In this document: positions 21,920 to 31,866 of the stretch, piece after piece
How the letters are laid out: the number at the start of each line of letters is the position of its first letter
Position numbering within the stretch: position 1 is the first letter of the stretch
NCBI GenBank assembly: GCA_025331565.1
Contig: JAFREQ010000155.1
Location: 248,001-312,000 of the forward strand
Reading direction: 5' to 3'
DNA: 64,000 nt
Source: Holacanthus passer
Lineage: Eukaryota; Chordata; Actinopteri; Pomacanthidae
Position numbers and translations under genes: made by a program
Notes under the pieces: generated by a model
Seen by the model: only the letters and a program-made list of their open reading frames with translations
The model's database searches: none
What the model was told of the DNA's origin: nothing

Positions 21920-24900
21920 CCACACACACGCACACACACACACACACACTATAATTTTATTCCTCATGTTGCTTTTGTCCACATCAGGTCGAGATCTCTG
22001 CGAGGATGTGGCGCCCTCTGGTGGCCGCTTTGTGAGGTGTTCATCCACATCTTCCCTGGATGATATCTGTCAGACAAACAAACAGTCCAATCTAACATGG
22101 TGAGCAACACTTGAGTTTGTCTGTACACACTGAGCATATATCTGTTCATCTGTACATCTTATCAATGTTTATCCACCAGCTCCCTCATAAAGCCCGACTC
22201 CAAACCGGCTCCACGGCCTCAGACAGGATCCTGCAGCAGTGAGTATCAAAAACTCACATTATTACATTCAGCAAAATCCACTGTTTCTTCTGCTGCTCTA
22301 ACCACGTTTGTCTGTGCCTCAGGGGAAGCTCCTCGCTTTTGTGACTGCACAGCTTTCTGTAATTCTGCAAGTAAGACAAGAGACAGAACATTGTGTTCCC
22401 GCCCGTCTGCTTATGTTTGCACTGCAATGTCAAACAAAAATTATTTCTTTTATTTATTCACACACAGCTGCTGTATGTGATAATCAAGTTTGTGATTTGA
22501 CTGTATGTGATGATGTATAGGCTTTAAAGGAATAGTTCAACATTTTGGGAACTACATTTGTTTGTACATTTGGCTTTCTTTCCAAGAGTGACACGAGAAG
22601 TTCAATACTTCTTGTTTTTATACTTCTCATGCAGATTAAACAAATGAGAAATGAAGTGTTGATTGGTGAGTTTTTGCAGAACCATGAAGCCATGAAGACT
22701 CATCTCATCTAACGCTCTGCAGAAAGCATATAAATGCATTTCCTAGTTTAGTGAACTATCCCTTTAACCGACACATACATGTCTCTGAAGGTGGGAGTTA
22801 GAATTATGTCCTGAACTGCTCTTGACAACTTTTACTTTGTTCCTTTCAGGACAGTTTTTTGCCATAAGAATCAACATTAACAGCGCGTCTGTTAGTGTTG
22901 ATGTCCTAAAGAGCCTGGTACGTACAGCGTACAGTGTGACTGAACTAGACGTCTTGTTGTGTCTATGTACTGACCTTTAAACCTTGTTTGACAGTTATCA
23001 GGACTCAGTGTAGCCGGAACATGTAACACAATGCCAGGGTAAGTCTGTGTCCACTTTGAATCATACATGTCGACTGTGCTAAAGTTTACTGGTGCTATTG
23101 TGTTTTAATTGCTGATCTCTGTGTTTTAGTTGAATATTAAAGGATTTTAAAGGTTATAATTCACACACGTGGTCAATTCTTTGTTTCCAGATCAACGTGC
23201 CAAGATTCAGAGATTTCAAAGCATTACCAGGTAAATGTTACTGCAACAGTTGGGTTCTAACCCAAAATTGCAGAAAATCACATTTACCTACTCACATTGA
23301 TCATAAATCCTTTCCTTTATCCAGGGCGCTCATCTGGAATGCCACGGGACACAACAGAGGTTGACATGTTTTCCCCTGTTGTATGAATGTACCAGTGATT
23401 GTAATGCACTGGATGATAAAGAGCAGTATCTGTTTTTTTAACCCCTTTGCTGCTGGTCTGCAGGTTGTACAGCTGCATGGTGATACTGGAGATGTCTGGA
23501 CCTGTCAACAGTTGCTCCCTGAGTAAACTGATGCAACAAGTCATTGAGAGCAACGCTGGCATAACAAACGAAAGGCCACTCACACGCATGGGTTAGTCTG
23601 CGGGTTTATGTTGTTATGAAACCTCACAGTGTATTCAAATAGGTGTAAATGTATAATTTATGTTGCTCTGTCCACAGTGGTTTGTGGTCCTCCTGGTTTG
23701 CCTGTTCGTACTCTGCTGATGTCCAACCTGACCTGGGTTGCCAGTGACCTGCTGACCTCTGACGTGTGCCAACCTGACCCCACTCTGCTCAAATGGTAAA
23801 TGTATAAAACATTTATATGGTCTTTTAGAAAATTGACATTGGAATTTCTCTTGTGTTTGTTTCATGTGTGTTTTTGTTGTTTTAGTGAGGCAAATGAGAT
23901 GCTCGCTGTGCTTCTGACTGACAGCTGCTCTCCCACAACCAAGCAAAGCACATCGCAGCCTCCTACTCTGCCCAACAGCAGCATCACTAAAACTCCTGAG
24001 GTCTCATCGACATCTGGGACCAACACGACCGAACAAACTCAAAGCACAGCTGAAAACACTGCAGCAGGTCAACAGACAAATGCATCACGAGGAACAGCTC
24101 AGCCTCACACGACTGCTCCACTCACGACGACACAGTCCTCAACATCACGACCCGTCCTCCAACAAAACAACACAGACAGAACAACAGTGCAGAACACAAC
24201 TTTGTCCTATAACACAACACTGACACCAACTGAAAAAATAGCAGAATTCACAACATTATACTCTGTCAACCCAACACAACAAACCACTACAACTGCTCCT
24301 ATTGATTCAACACTTAACTCAGATGCTCCCAATCACACAACAGTGTACAATGTCACTACAACTGATACATGTACACCTTCTCCAAATGATACAACAGCTG
24401 TGACCAAGGCCGACAACAACCTACAAAGGTACCTACATAACGATACAACTTCAACAAGCAACACAACAATCAACACATTTACTCTTTCTCCCAATCACAC
24501 AGCAGAGTACAAGATAACTACAGCCGACAGCAATTACACAACAGCCGACACATTCACACCTTCTCCGAATGGTACAACAGTGTACAACGCACCTGCAGAT
24601 GGTACAATTACAACAAGTACTGCAACAATTACAACATCTGCTGCAACAATTACCACATCTACAGCTCCTCCCAATCACACAGCAACATACAGTGTAACTA
24701 CAGCCGACAACAACAGGAGCCCACACAATGGTACAGTTACAAAAAACAACGCAACAACTGGTGCATATACAACTTTTCCCAATCACACAGCAGAGTACAA
24801 TGCAACAACAGCCGGCAGCTACAGGAAACAACACAATGGTACAACTACAACAACCAACACAACAGTCAACACATTTACACCGTCTCCAGATCACACAGCG

Positions 24901-27900
24901 GTTTACAGTGTAACTACAGCCGCCAAGAATTACACAGCAACCTCTAACAGTCACACAACAGTGGATACATTTACTCCTTCTCCAAATGATACTATGATGT
25001 ACAAAGTAACTACTGTGGGCAACAACAGGAACCTACACAATGGTACAACTACAAGTAACACGACAATGAACAGATTTACAACTTCTTCCAATCACACAGC
25101 AGAGTACAATGAAACTACAGCCAGCAACAATTACACAACAGAGTACAATTTAACTACAGCTACACCTTCTCCCAGCGAGTACAATATTACAACTGCCAAT
25201 TACATTACACAACATTACACAGCAGAGTACAACATAACTACAGCAGACAACAACAGGAAACTACACAATGGTACAGTTACAACAATTAACGCAACAATAA
25301 GCACATTTACACCCACTCCCAATGGCACAGCTGTGTACAATACAACTACAGCAACCAACAATTACACAACAGCCTCAAACAATAACACAACAGAGTACAA
25401 CACCACCACAGCTGACAACAACAGGAACCCACACAATGGTACAATCACAACAACTAACCCAACTCTTAACAATGCAACAACATCCACAAAAACTTCAACT
25501 GTGGACAATATGACATCTGCTGTCAACAACACCACTAAACCCACTGTAGCTCCACTGATCAAACACACTGGGAATCGCAACACAGTGACTCACAACATCA
25601 CAGCAAACAACGAAAATGACACAAACTCCACCACAGCTGCCACTGTCGTCACTCCCAGCATCAATGACAATGAAACTGCAGAAATCAGATTCAACCTGAA
25701 CTCTACTGTGAGCAACTCCACCACAGACTTCAACCTGACAACCAAAGAACCAGGAGTCAGTTTATCAACCACAGCGGTTAATCCTTCCCTTGCACACATC
25801 ACTTCAAACACGCCTGGTCCACATCTGACCCAGATTAGCACCAATATTGCAAAGGTTTCCTCGACTTCTTCTACAACAACTCTCCAAGCCACCACCTTCA
25901 CCAAGACGACCACAACAAAACCTGGTATGTAGAGTTGAGAATTGAACATTTACAGTTTGGTTGAAGCAGCAAATACAGCTTTTCAGTCTGGTGGATGAAA
26001 CTGACTGGAAGAGCTCCTTAATCTGTATTTTTATAATCTTTTTTCTGTAAAGCAGCTCCAACAGAACTTCTTGATGAAAGCTTCAACTTGTTGACTTAAT
26101 CCTTTGCTCTATAAATTTATTTTACAACTATCATGACCACCATGCATGATCAGTAGATTCATATGACTTGACAACTTGCTGTACTTCTTGCAAAGGAACT
26201 GGAACAACCCCCACAACCACAGCAGAGACAACTAAAAGCCAAGAGACTCAGGAGGAACAAGCAGACGAGCTGCTGGATCAAACACAGGATGCATCTCAGC
26301 TCAACTCCTCTCAGGTGAAGCTACTCATCTATTGAAGTCTGCACTGTAAAAAAAAAAAAAAGTAAGCATGAAGCAAGTCTGTCTTATTGGAACTTTGTAA
26401 TGTGATGGATGTTGCAGGTGGCACAGCTGGCAGATCAGTTGGAGAAGCTTCTGGATGGACCCACTGTGTCTCAAGCTGTGGGACAAAAGGCCGTCAACAT
26501 AATCAGCAACCTGATGGAGGGCGACTCACTGGCTCTGTCTGCATCTGCCAACAGGTACAACTCACACAAACATCAACCACAGACACACATATTCACATAC
26601 ATTTGATGTTTCTAAAAAGTGTTTTGTCTTCTTTCCTGTTGACAGGCTGATTCGGGTGGTCGATGATCTGGGCCTGAAGCTCGTTGTCGCTGGTGACAGA
26701 GAGATCATCTCCTCTAAATCACTGGTTCTGGCAGTGAGGACAGTCGATGGGACCAACTTTCCAACAACATCTGTCGACATTTTCAACACTGATGACGTCC
26801 AGGTAGAACAGATTTGAATTCAGCATTTAAGGAGACATAATGGACTTCATGCAAGGACCATCCATATGAACGGATTCGCTCTCATGTAGCACAAACCAGT
26901 GATTTAAGTCAAATTTGTGTCATTCACTTTCTCTCCAAACCAAAATTCACAAATGGTCCAGACTTGTTGTACAAATCATACCCAGACAGTCATTTGACTT
27001 AATAATCATAACGCCTGAATGTAAATGAATTTGGAGTTTATATATAACTAAGACAAACCTAATGCAAAATTTATATTCTGGTCATCATATCATCATTATG
27101 GTCGTCGTGGCTCGTCACATCACCTACTGTAGGCTGTAATATCATCCTGTCTAATATCTCACATTAGGCCTTGAGCCTTTTGCTTGAGAAAGATCTTTTT
27201 TAGCGTCTCACTTCATGTGCGATTGTTCTCTCTTTATTTCTGTCACAGCTTAGTGCTGCTCTGATGACAAGTTGTTGACAGCTCTATTATTAATATAATA
27301 ATTGTTTTGGGACCTCTAATAACACCACACTGCTAAATTCGTTTCCTGCTTTTCAGCAGCAGGACTTGAAGTTCCTTGGTGTGAAATTCTTCTTTTTACT
27401 ATTTGGTAACATTGCTGTGAATGAAAATCCCCCACGAACAGAAGGGGACAAGTAGCTTTAAAGAGCCATTGCCTGAGGGGTCTATTATGCTAACGAGCAA
27501 CTCAGAGAGGTTCTTGCATAAGGCTCAATGTTTGCAAATGCAAATATCAAGCAGCAAATATGCACTGCCTGACCTTAAACAGGAGACACAGATGAAAACA
27601 GGATCAAACTTTTTCCATTAACTGTTTGTCCCTGGCTCTTGTGTGTCCAGCTTCGTGCCCTCAGCAGATCCGGGTCCACGAGGTCAGGGTCTCCTCTGGG
27701 GTCTGTGTTCTTACCCTCCTCCCTCACCGAGGGTCTCAGTCCTGAGCAGCAGCGGCAGGCCAGCAGGGTCCAGTTCACCTTCTACACCAGATCTGCCCTC
27801 TTTCAGGTACGTCCTCATCGTCACATCTTGATTTGTGATCTAACATCTCTTACATTTTTTTCTTTCGAAGCAGCATTTTGACTTTGTCCAACATTCATTT

Positions 27901-30900
27901 TTTATTTTAATCCAGATGTGGCTTAATAGAAAAGGAAACAGCTGTGACATGTTTGCAAAAGACATTGCGATAAAATATTTACATCATGATGAAATGAAAT
28001 GCAAACTGAAAATCACCTTCTTTTAAAATGATCCTGTTTTTTTGCAGGATGCCGCATTAGATAACCAAACCCTCGTCAGTCCGGTTTTGGGCTCCAGTGT
28101 GGCCAATCTGTCAATAAGCAACCTGTCTGAGAACGTTCAGTTTACCATCCGAAACATCAACCCTGTGCATGTAAGTGTGCACACGCTTAAAAATCTTTCA
28201 TGATCCCATCCAGAAAAGAATCACATATAACTCAGACGCCAAAAGTCAGACGGGGTCAATGGTTGGTTGTAAAGTCAAGGTCCAATAAAACAAGAGCAAC
28301 TTTTGTCAAACGCAACAGAAAATCTGGCATTTTTTCATGAACCTTTCAAAATAAAATGTTACTTCTAAATTACCGTCAGTGTTGAAAGTTCCCTCAAAGT
28401 TCCTTCAAAGTGATGACTTTCTTCTTCTAATTGCTTCCTGGTTGGCAGGCGAACTACGCGGCCTCCTGTGCATTTTGGGACTTCACTCTGAACGGTGAGT
28501 GCATTTGCGCCAAATCGAGTTGGTTAAGAGCCAAATTGCCACAGGTACTAATGTTCCTGTTTGCTGTGTTTCCCTTGTTTAGCTGGTGGAGGAGGCTGGA
28601 GCTCTGTCGGCTGCTCTCTTGTCAACATCACGCCAGAAGACACAACCTGCAGCTGCAACCATCTCACATCCTTTGCCATCCTGCTGGTTTGTGTCTGTGT
28701 TTGTGTGTATGTGAGGGATATGAGGACAATGATAGACATCACCATTACAACATGTGCACAGCTAATTAAATGAACATCTAACCTTAAAGTTCTTGTGCTC
28801 TTTCCTAAATCCAGGATTTGTCCAGAGAGGGAATAACTGAACGTCAGCAGGCACAAATTCTGACTTTCATCACCTTCATCGGCTGTGGAATCTCTGCCAT
28901 TTTTCTCGCTGCGACCTTACTGACATATCTTTCATTTGAGTAAGAATCTATGTCTTTACAAAGCCAAGACTAAAATCTAAAAGAAATTCCAAAACCAATC
29001 TAATTAAAACATTTCTATGCAGAAAACTTCTCCGTGATATACCTGCTAAGATCCTGATTCAGCTCTGCATGTCCCTCCTCCTCCTCAACCTGGTCTTCCT
29101 CCTGGACGGCTGGCTGGCGCTCTACCCAGCGACCGGGCTGTGTATTAGCACCGCCTTCTTCCTGCACTACTTCCTGCTGACATCATTCACCTGGGCGGGG
29201 CTGGAGGCCCTGCACATGTACCTGAGCGTCATCCAGGTGTTCACGCCCTACCTCAGCAGATACATGCTCAAGTTCTCACTGATGGGCTGGGGTGAGTATA
29301 AACTTTTTTTTAATTTTCATTTTCTACAAATATATAAATGAAAACACTGAATATCTGCTCATGAACATCCTGGTCTTTGCAGGCGTTCCTCTTGTTGTGG
29401 TGATCGTTGTGATATCAGTGGACAAAGACAACTACGGCCTGGTCACATATGGAAAATACACAGACGGCTCTTCAGATGACTTGTAAGTTACAACACAGAT
29501 TATTTATTTAAAAGATTTGTGGGTTTTTTTTCTGAACATGCTGTATCTGCAAATAAACTAGATCTGTTCACCGGTCTCCTTTGTATTCTGGCCAAAGTGT
29601 AGAGCAGTGGTTCGACAGGGCCGGAGAGCTTATAAATATATGCAGAACTTCCTTCTCATTAAGAAGAAGTAGAAAAGAACAGTGTGAACACAAAATTCAG
29701 ATTGTGTTTTCTGGTGAATATTGAACATTACAAGTGTTTTGCAGGAATATTGAAACACTGAAAAACTGAATACATTTCTCCCTCATTATTTCTGACATTA
29801 ATACGTTTGGCCACAGGAGGGTGCTACTGTGCTTTGTCTATGGGCCAGAAACATCCAAAATCAGTATTTGTGTCCTGTCCATGGTGCTGAAATGGTCTTT
29901 CTTTCTCTAAATTAGTTTGCATAGACCTTTTTCAGGGCCCTTATAATATGTATGTCAGCTCCTTTGGCATAGCTTAGTGCCCCCCCTCCAAATGGAAAAG
30001 AGACATTCTGAATAATGAGTCACATCAGTACTTTCCAAGCGTAAAATATCCGCTGTGCAAAAGCTCTATTCAGCTGAAAGCACACAGAAAAACACACACA
30101 TGCAAAGTAAATGCAAATCAGATGAGCACCAAGAAAAAGTATCTAGCAACACCCAGCTATCTAAAACACAGCCAGCATGCACAGTTTGAATACACTCTCT
30201 ACATCTCTGTGTCTCTGAAGCTGTTGGCTGCGTAACGACGTCGCCTTCTACGTGGGCGTGGTGGCCTACTTCATCCTGATCTTCGCTCTGTGCCTGCTGG
30301 TCTTCGTCATGGTTATGGTCCAGCTGGCCCGGATCAAGAAGCAGAATCCCCAGAACCAGTCTCCCAACAGGGGCGTGATGACAGATCTGCGCAGCATCGC
30401 TGGCCTCATCATCCTGCTCGGCCTCACCTGGGGGTTCGCCCTGTTCGCCTGGGGGCCGCTCTACTTACCCTTCGTTTACCTTTTCTCCATATTCAACTCT
30501 CTGCAGGGTGAGATGTGTATTCATGCACGCTAATCCACATATAATACACAAATACATCCCAATAGCTAATTTCGTTCCATTAAATTTGTCCTGTGTAGGT
30601 TTCCTTGTCTTTGTTTTCCACTGTGCTGTGAAGGAAAATGTCCGCAGACAGTGGAGAACTTATCTTTGCTGTGGGAGGCTGCGATTGGCTGAAAACTCAG
30701 GTGGGCTCCTAAACGTGTTCTTATACCTCTGATGATGTTGACAGATTAGGACAAGGTTTTTCAAGCTGTGAGACATGAGACAAGATGCTGCATGAGGTGC
30801 AGGCTGGTATTCAAAAACAATGAGAGGTTGCTCATTGTAGTCCGGCCTGTTGATTTGGCTGCTGTTCAACACAGTCGACAGCTGCAGAGGCTGTGAGACA

Positions 30901-31866
30901 CAGCTCGAGCAGGCAATTAAGGTAGCCTGCTTAAAAACCCCCGGCACCTCCTTCTCAGAGTCATTAGTGTTGAATCTGAACACACAGACACGACACACGA
31001 GTTTTAGATTCAGTGTGAGTCACACTTTCCAAGGATATCATCATTTCCAGTGTCCATCATGAATGAACATCCTTAAATAAATAATAGAAATCAGGGAAAA
31101 CTTAAGTCCTTGTAAATCCAAAACTTGTTCGGGAGTCATCATAGTTTTTCCTCCGATTATGGAAAACTTTTTATACCAAAACTAGTGTGTATATGCAGGA
31201 TTTTTTAAAAGCAGGTAAACCCATTGCCAGTAGACGAGTTTGCGTTCCTTTCACGTATGACATCACAAACGTTCATGAATAAGTAGTTAGTATGCACTTT
31301 CCTGTAGAATGGAGTCGGACGGCCACCCAGAACAACAGGAACATGTCGGTCATGACGGCAACCACATCAGCAGCTCACTTCACCTCTCGCAGCTCCTCAG
31401 TCATCAGCGACGGTGAGTTCACAGGCCTCAGTTTGCAATGTGTCACCTGCATTTTTAGACAAACAAACAAATACAAGATACCAAAAATTTCGTGACGCTG
31501 TTTAAAACATGATGTGACGTGATCGTTAATCCTTTTTGACACAGACGCAGTTGAAAACAGCACAAAGACAATATGTTTAACGTTTGACCTCATCAACTTC
31601 ATTGATTTTTGTTGATTGGTTCTGAATTTGATGGCAGCAACATGTTTCCAACACTTCATGAAACTGTTGTCAGTAAACACAGTTAGTTTGTGAATGATTG
31701 CTTCCTGTTTGTGTTTATGTTTCACACATGTTTTTGGAATCAGGGTCGTACATGATCTTTGCCTTTGTCCCCCACAGGCTCTGTGTTCGGCGACAGCGGA
31801 ATATCTGACGGCTACAGCAGCGACGTCGTCCTCAATGAGATTCACAGGCGAAATCTGTCACTGTGA
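15071..31866 (+). CDS. adgrg2: Adhesion G protein-coupled receptor, ADGRG2 (GPR64) type, about 35 coding exons
   Basis: Orphan adhesion GPCR at the plasma membrane, auto-cleaved at a GPS and activated by its tethered peptide. Human ADGRG2 acts in epididymal fluid transport. I can follow a chain of GT-AG exons with consistent phases from 15,071 to the TGA at 31,866, for about 1,940 residues. The order is signal peptide (1-40), pentraxin-like domain (41-235), linkers, two tandem Cys-rich modules (about 276-622), mucin-like Thr/Asn region (about 622-1300), GAIN domain with GPS (about 1340-1580), seven helices (about 1582-1876) and a short tail. The receptor part matches ADGRG2 best ([72 protein letters not shown]). 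ADGRG4 is the main alternative because it has an N-terminal pentraxin domain. One coding exon (17,729-18,052) carries one base too many. Confidence 0.9.
15860..16440 (-). repeat. Dispersed repeat (family R4) in adgrg2 intron 1
   Basis: GC-richer than its surroundings. The segments GAGAGAAGCTGCTCTTCTGT, TGTCCGGGGTGAGCTGGGTC and ATGATCTTCTCGGCTGAGCG resemble a very common fish interspersed element. The weak minus-strand open frame at 16,071-16,433 lies inside it and is not a host gene. The family name and orientation are inferred from memory. Confidence 0.5.
17729..18541 (+). CDS. adgrg2: adgrg2 exons 3-4: pentraxin-like (PTX/laminin-G fold) domain
   Basis: Exon 3 is 17,729-18,052 and exon 4 is 18,283-18,541. 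Exon 3 reads [45 protein letters not shown] and [15 protein letters not shown], then in another frame [19 protein letters not shown]. Exon 4 continues [54 protein letters not shown] and [11 protein letters not shown]. These are the hallmarks of pentraxin-like domains: a Cys in an early strand, WHRVCL, the SLEVDEK strand pair, LWLG and the [11 protein letters not shown] strand. No signal for calcium-binding residues was assessed. The frame changes once between about 17,941 and 18,000. Removing one C from the CCCC run at 17,988-17,991 would restore it. Confidence 0.8.
18055..18165 (-). repeat. Fragment of dispersed repeat family R2 in adgrg2 intron
   Basis: The segment with GTGGTGGTTCAGATCCTTTA and CAATACTCCATTGGAAGTAA is the reverse-strand end of the element seen nearly whole at 60,305-60,682, whose 3' end is TTCCACCACTGG. 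It begins immediately after the splice donor of the pentraxin exon. Confidence 0.55.
19274..19484 (+). CDS. adgrg2: adgrg2 exons 5-6: short Thr-rich linker
   Basis: The exons are 19,274-19,315 (42 bp) and 19,401-19,484 (84 bp), both phase 1 in and out. They encode [15 protein letters not shown] and a Thr/Ser-rich piece, [10 protein letters not shown] to NETSQVTG, with one N-glycosylation sequon. Symmetric phase-1 exons such as these are easily skipped or duplicated. Confidence 0.7.
19510..19715 (+). repeat. Dispersed repeat family R1 copy in adgrg2 intron
   Basis: Nearly identical over about 180 bp to 38,790-38,970: CTGAATTTGATGGCAGCAAC, CAAGTTGGGACAGGAGCAAC, GATCATTCCACAGGTAAACA, ATGATTGGGTATGAAAGGTT. 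It fills most of the intron between 19,484 and 19,826. Confidence 0.85.
19826..22238 (+). CDS. adgrg2: adgrg2 exons 7-13: Cys-rich module A
   Basis: The exons are 19,826-19,873, 19,959-20,032, 20,628-20,711, 20,815-20,852, 21,354-21,496, 21,988-22,099 and 22,180-22,238, all GT-AG with matching phases. They encode [106 protein letters not shown], and a Pro-rich linker ending GSCS. I do not recognise a named domain, though the position between PTX and mucin regions fits the stalk of ADGRG2/G4 receptors. Even Cys spacing suggests disulfides. The same pattern recurs in module B with parallel exon sizes, so this is one copy of a tandem duplication. Confidence 0.78.
21890..21950 (+). repeat. Compound (CT)n(CA)n microsatellite
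   Basis: CT/TC units are followed by CA units with one CG interruption, 38 bp upstream of the exon at 21,988. It is part of the intron and may act as an extended pyrimidine tract. Confidence 0.95.
22323..23795 (+). CDS. adgrg2: adgrg2 exons 14-20: Cys-rich module B (tandem copy of module A)
   Basis: The exons are 22,323-22,370, 22,850-22,917, 22,995-23,038, 23,191-23,230, 23,325-23,359, 23,464-23,591 and 23,678-23,795. They encode [97 protein letters not shown] and [12 protein letters not shown]. Cys order and the surrounding residues parallel module A, and the exon sizes do too: 48/48, 74/68, 84/(44+40), 38/35, 143/128, 112/118, with the same phases at shared boundaries. Module B therefore has one extra intron (23,039-23,190) inside the counterpart of module A's 84-bp exon. 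Function is not known; a disulfide-stabilised extracellular stalk or a ligand-binding role is an inference. Confidence 0.78.
22525..22768 (+). repeat. Dispersed repeat family R3 copy in adgrg2 intron
   Basis: Begins AAAGGAATAGTTCAACATTT and ends with GTGAACTATCCCTTTAA, an inverted-terminus pattern (AAAGG.ATAGTTCA and TGAACTAT.CCTTT). It belongs to the same family as 44,160-44,795 and 50,690-50,810, and resembles a widespread fish non-autonomous element. Confidence 0.65.
23886..25924 (+). CDS. adgrg2: adgrg2 exon 21: mucin-like Thr/Asn-rich repeat exon (2,039 bp)
   Basis: A single large exon (acceptor GTTTTAG, donor CCTG|GTATGT) encodes about 680 residues dominated by Thr, Asn, Ser and Pro. 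The central part is built from a loosely repeated unit of 36 residues (108 bp): NHTA(E/T)Y at 24,673 and 24,781 and DHTAVY at 24,889 are spaced exactly 108 bp apart. Frequent elements are TTADNNR, HNGT and TFTPSPN. Dozens of NxT sequons and dense Thr predict heavy N- and O-glycosylation, so it should form an extended stalk like the Ser/Thr-rich ectodomain of ADGRG2. The exon starts [19 protein letters not shown], paralleling the linker after module A (C...GSCS). Repeat number is likely to vary between individuals and species. Confidence 0.85.
26196..28170 (+). CDS. adgrg2: adgrg2 exons 22-26: stalk end and GAIN domain
   Basis: The exons are 26,196-26,314, 26,418-26,554, 26,646-26,802, 27,651-27,806 and 28,048-28,170. 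The first is still Thr-rich ([16 protein letters not shown]), then an acidic stretch. The rest fits the GAIN subdomain A helices ([60 protein letters not shown]) and subdomain B strands ([71 protein letters not shown]). The GAIN fold is needed for GPS self-cleavage. The phase chain is intact. Confidence 0.85.
28449..28686 (+). CDS. adgrg2: adgrg2 exons 27-28: GPS motif and cleavage site
   Basis: The exons are 28,449-28,494 (CAFWDFTLN) and 28,583-28,686 ([20 protein letters not shown], then [13 protein letters not shown]). This is a canonical GPS: four Cys, two Trp and the catalytic HL|T triad. The predicted cleavage is between codons 28,663-28,665 (Leu) and 28,666-28,668 (Thr), leaving TSFAILLDL as the tethered agonist. 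That closely matches the ADGRG2 tethered peptide. All residues needed for autoproteolysis appear to be present. Confidence 0.93.
28815..30700 (+). CDS. adgrg2: adgrg2 exons 29-33: seven-transmembrane domain
   Basis: The exons are 28,815-28,939 (TM1: [20 protein letters not shown]), 29,023-29,291 (TM2-TM4: [49 protein letters not shown]), 29,383-29,482 (end of TM4 and second extracellular loop: [19 protein letters not shown]), 30,221-30,507 (TM5-TM7: [54 protein letters not shown]) and 30,599-30,700 (end of TM7 and helix 8: [33 protein letters not shown]). The class B2 hallmarks are present: the conserved Cys pair (LCIS in TM3, FCW in loop 2), GLTWGFA in TM6 and the SLQG motif in TM7. Residue identity to human ADGRG2 is high by eye. 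Confidence 0.95.
31308..31866 (+). CDS. adgrg2: adgrg2 exons 34-35: cytoplasmic tail and stop
   Basis: The exons are 31,308-31,412 ([20 protein letters not shown], then SRSSSVISD) and 31,778-31,866 ([32 protein letters not shown]). The Ser/Thr-rich tail has several candidate phosphorylation sites and ends NLSL. The first part (EWSRTAT) matches the ADGRG2 helix 8/tail junction (DWSKTAT in human). The final exon is shorter than the human tail. Confidence 0.88.
31525..31751 (+). repeat. Dispersed repeat family R1 copy in last adgrg2 intron
   Basis: Contains TTTGACCTCATCAACTTCAT, CTGAATTTGATGGCAGCAAC and the terminal TTTGGAATCAGGGTCGTA. It is internally deleted relative to 38,641-39,105. It ends 26 bp before the last coding exon. 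Confidence 0.75.

Noticed and set aside
24451..24954. 167-codon Cys/Val-rich open frame on the minus strand
   Set aside because: It is the mirror of the Thr-codon-rich mucin exon (ACA on + reads as TGT on -) and has no independent support.
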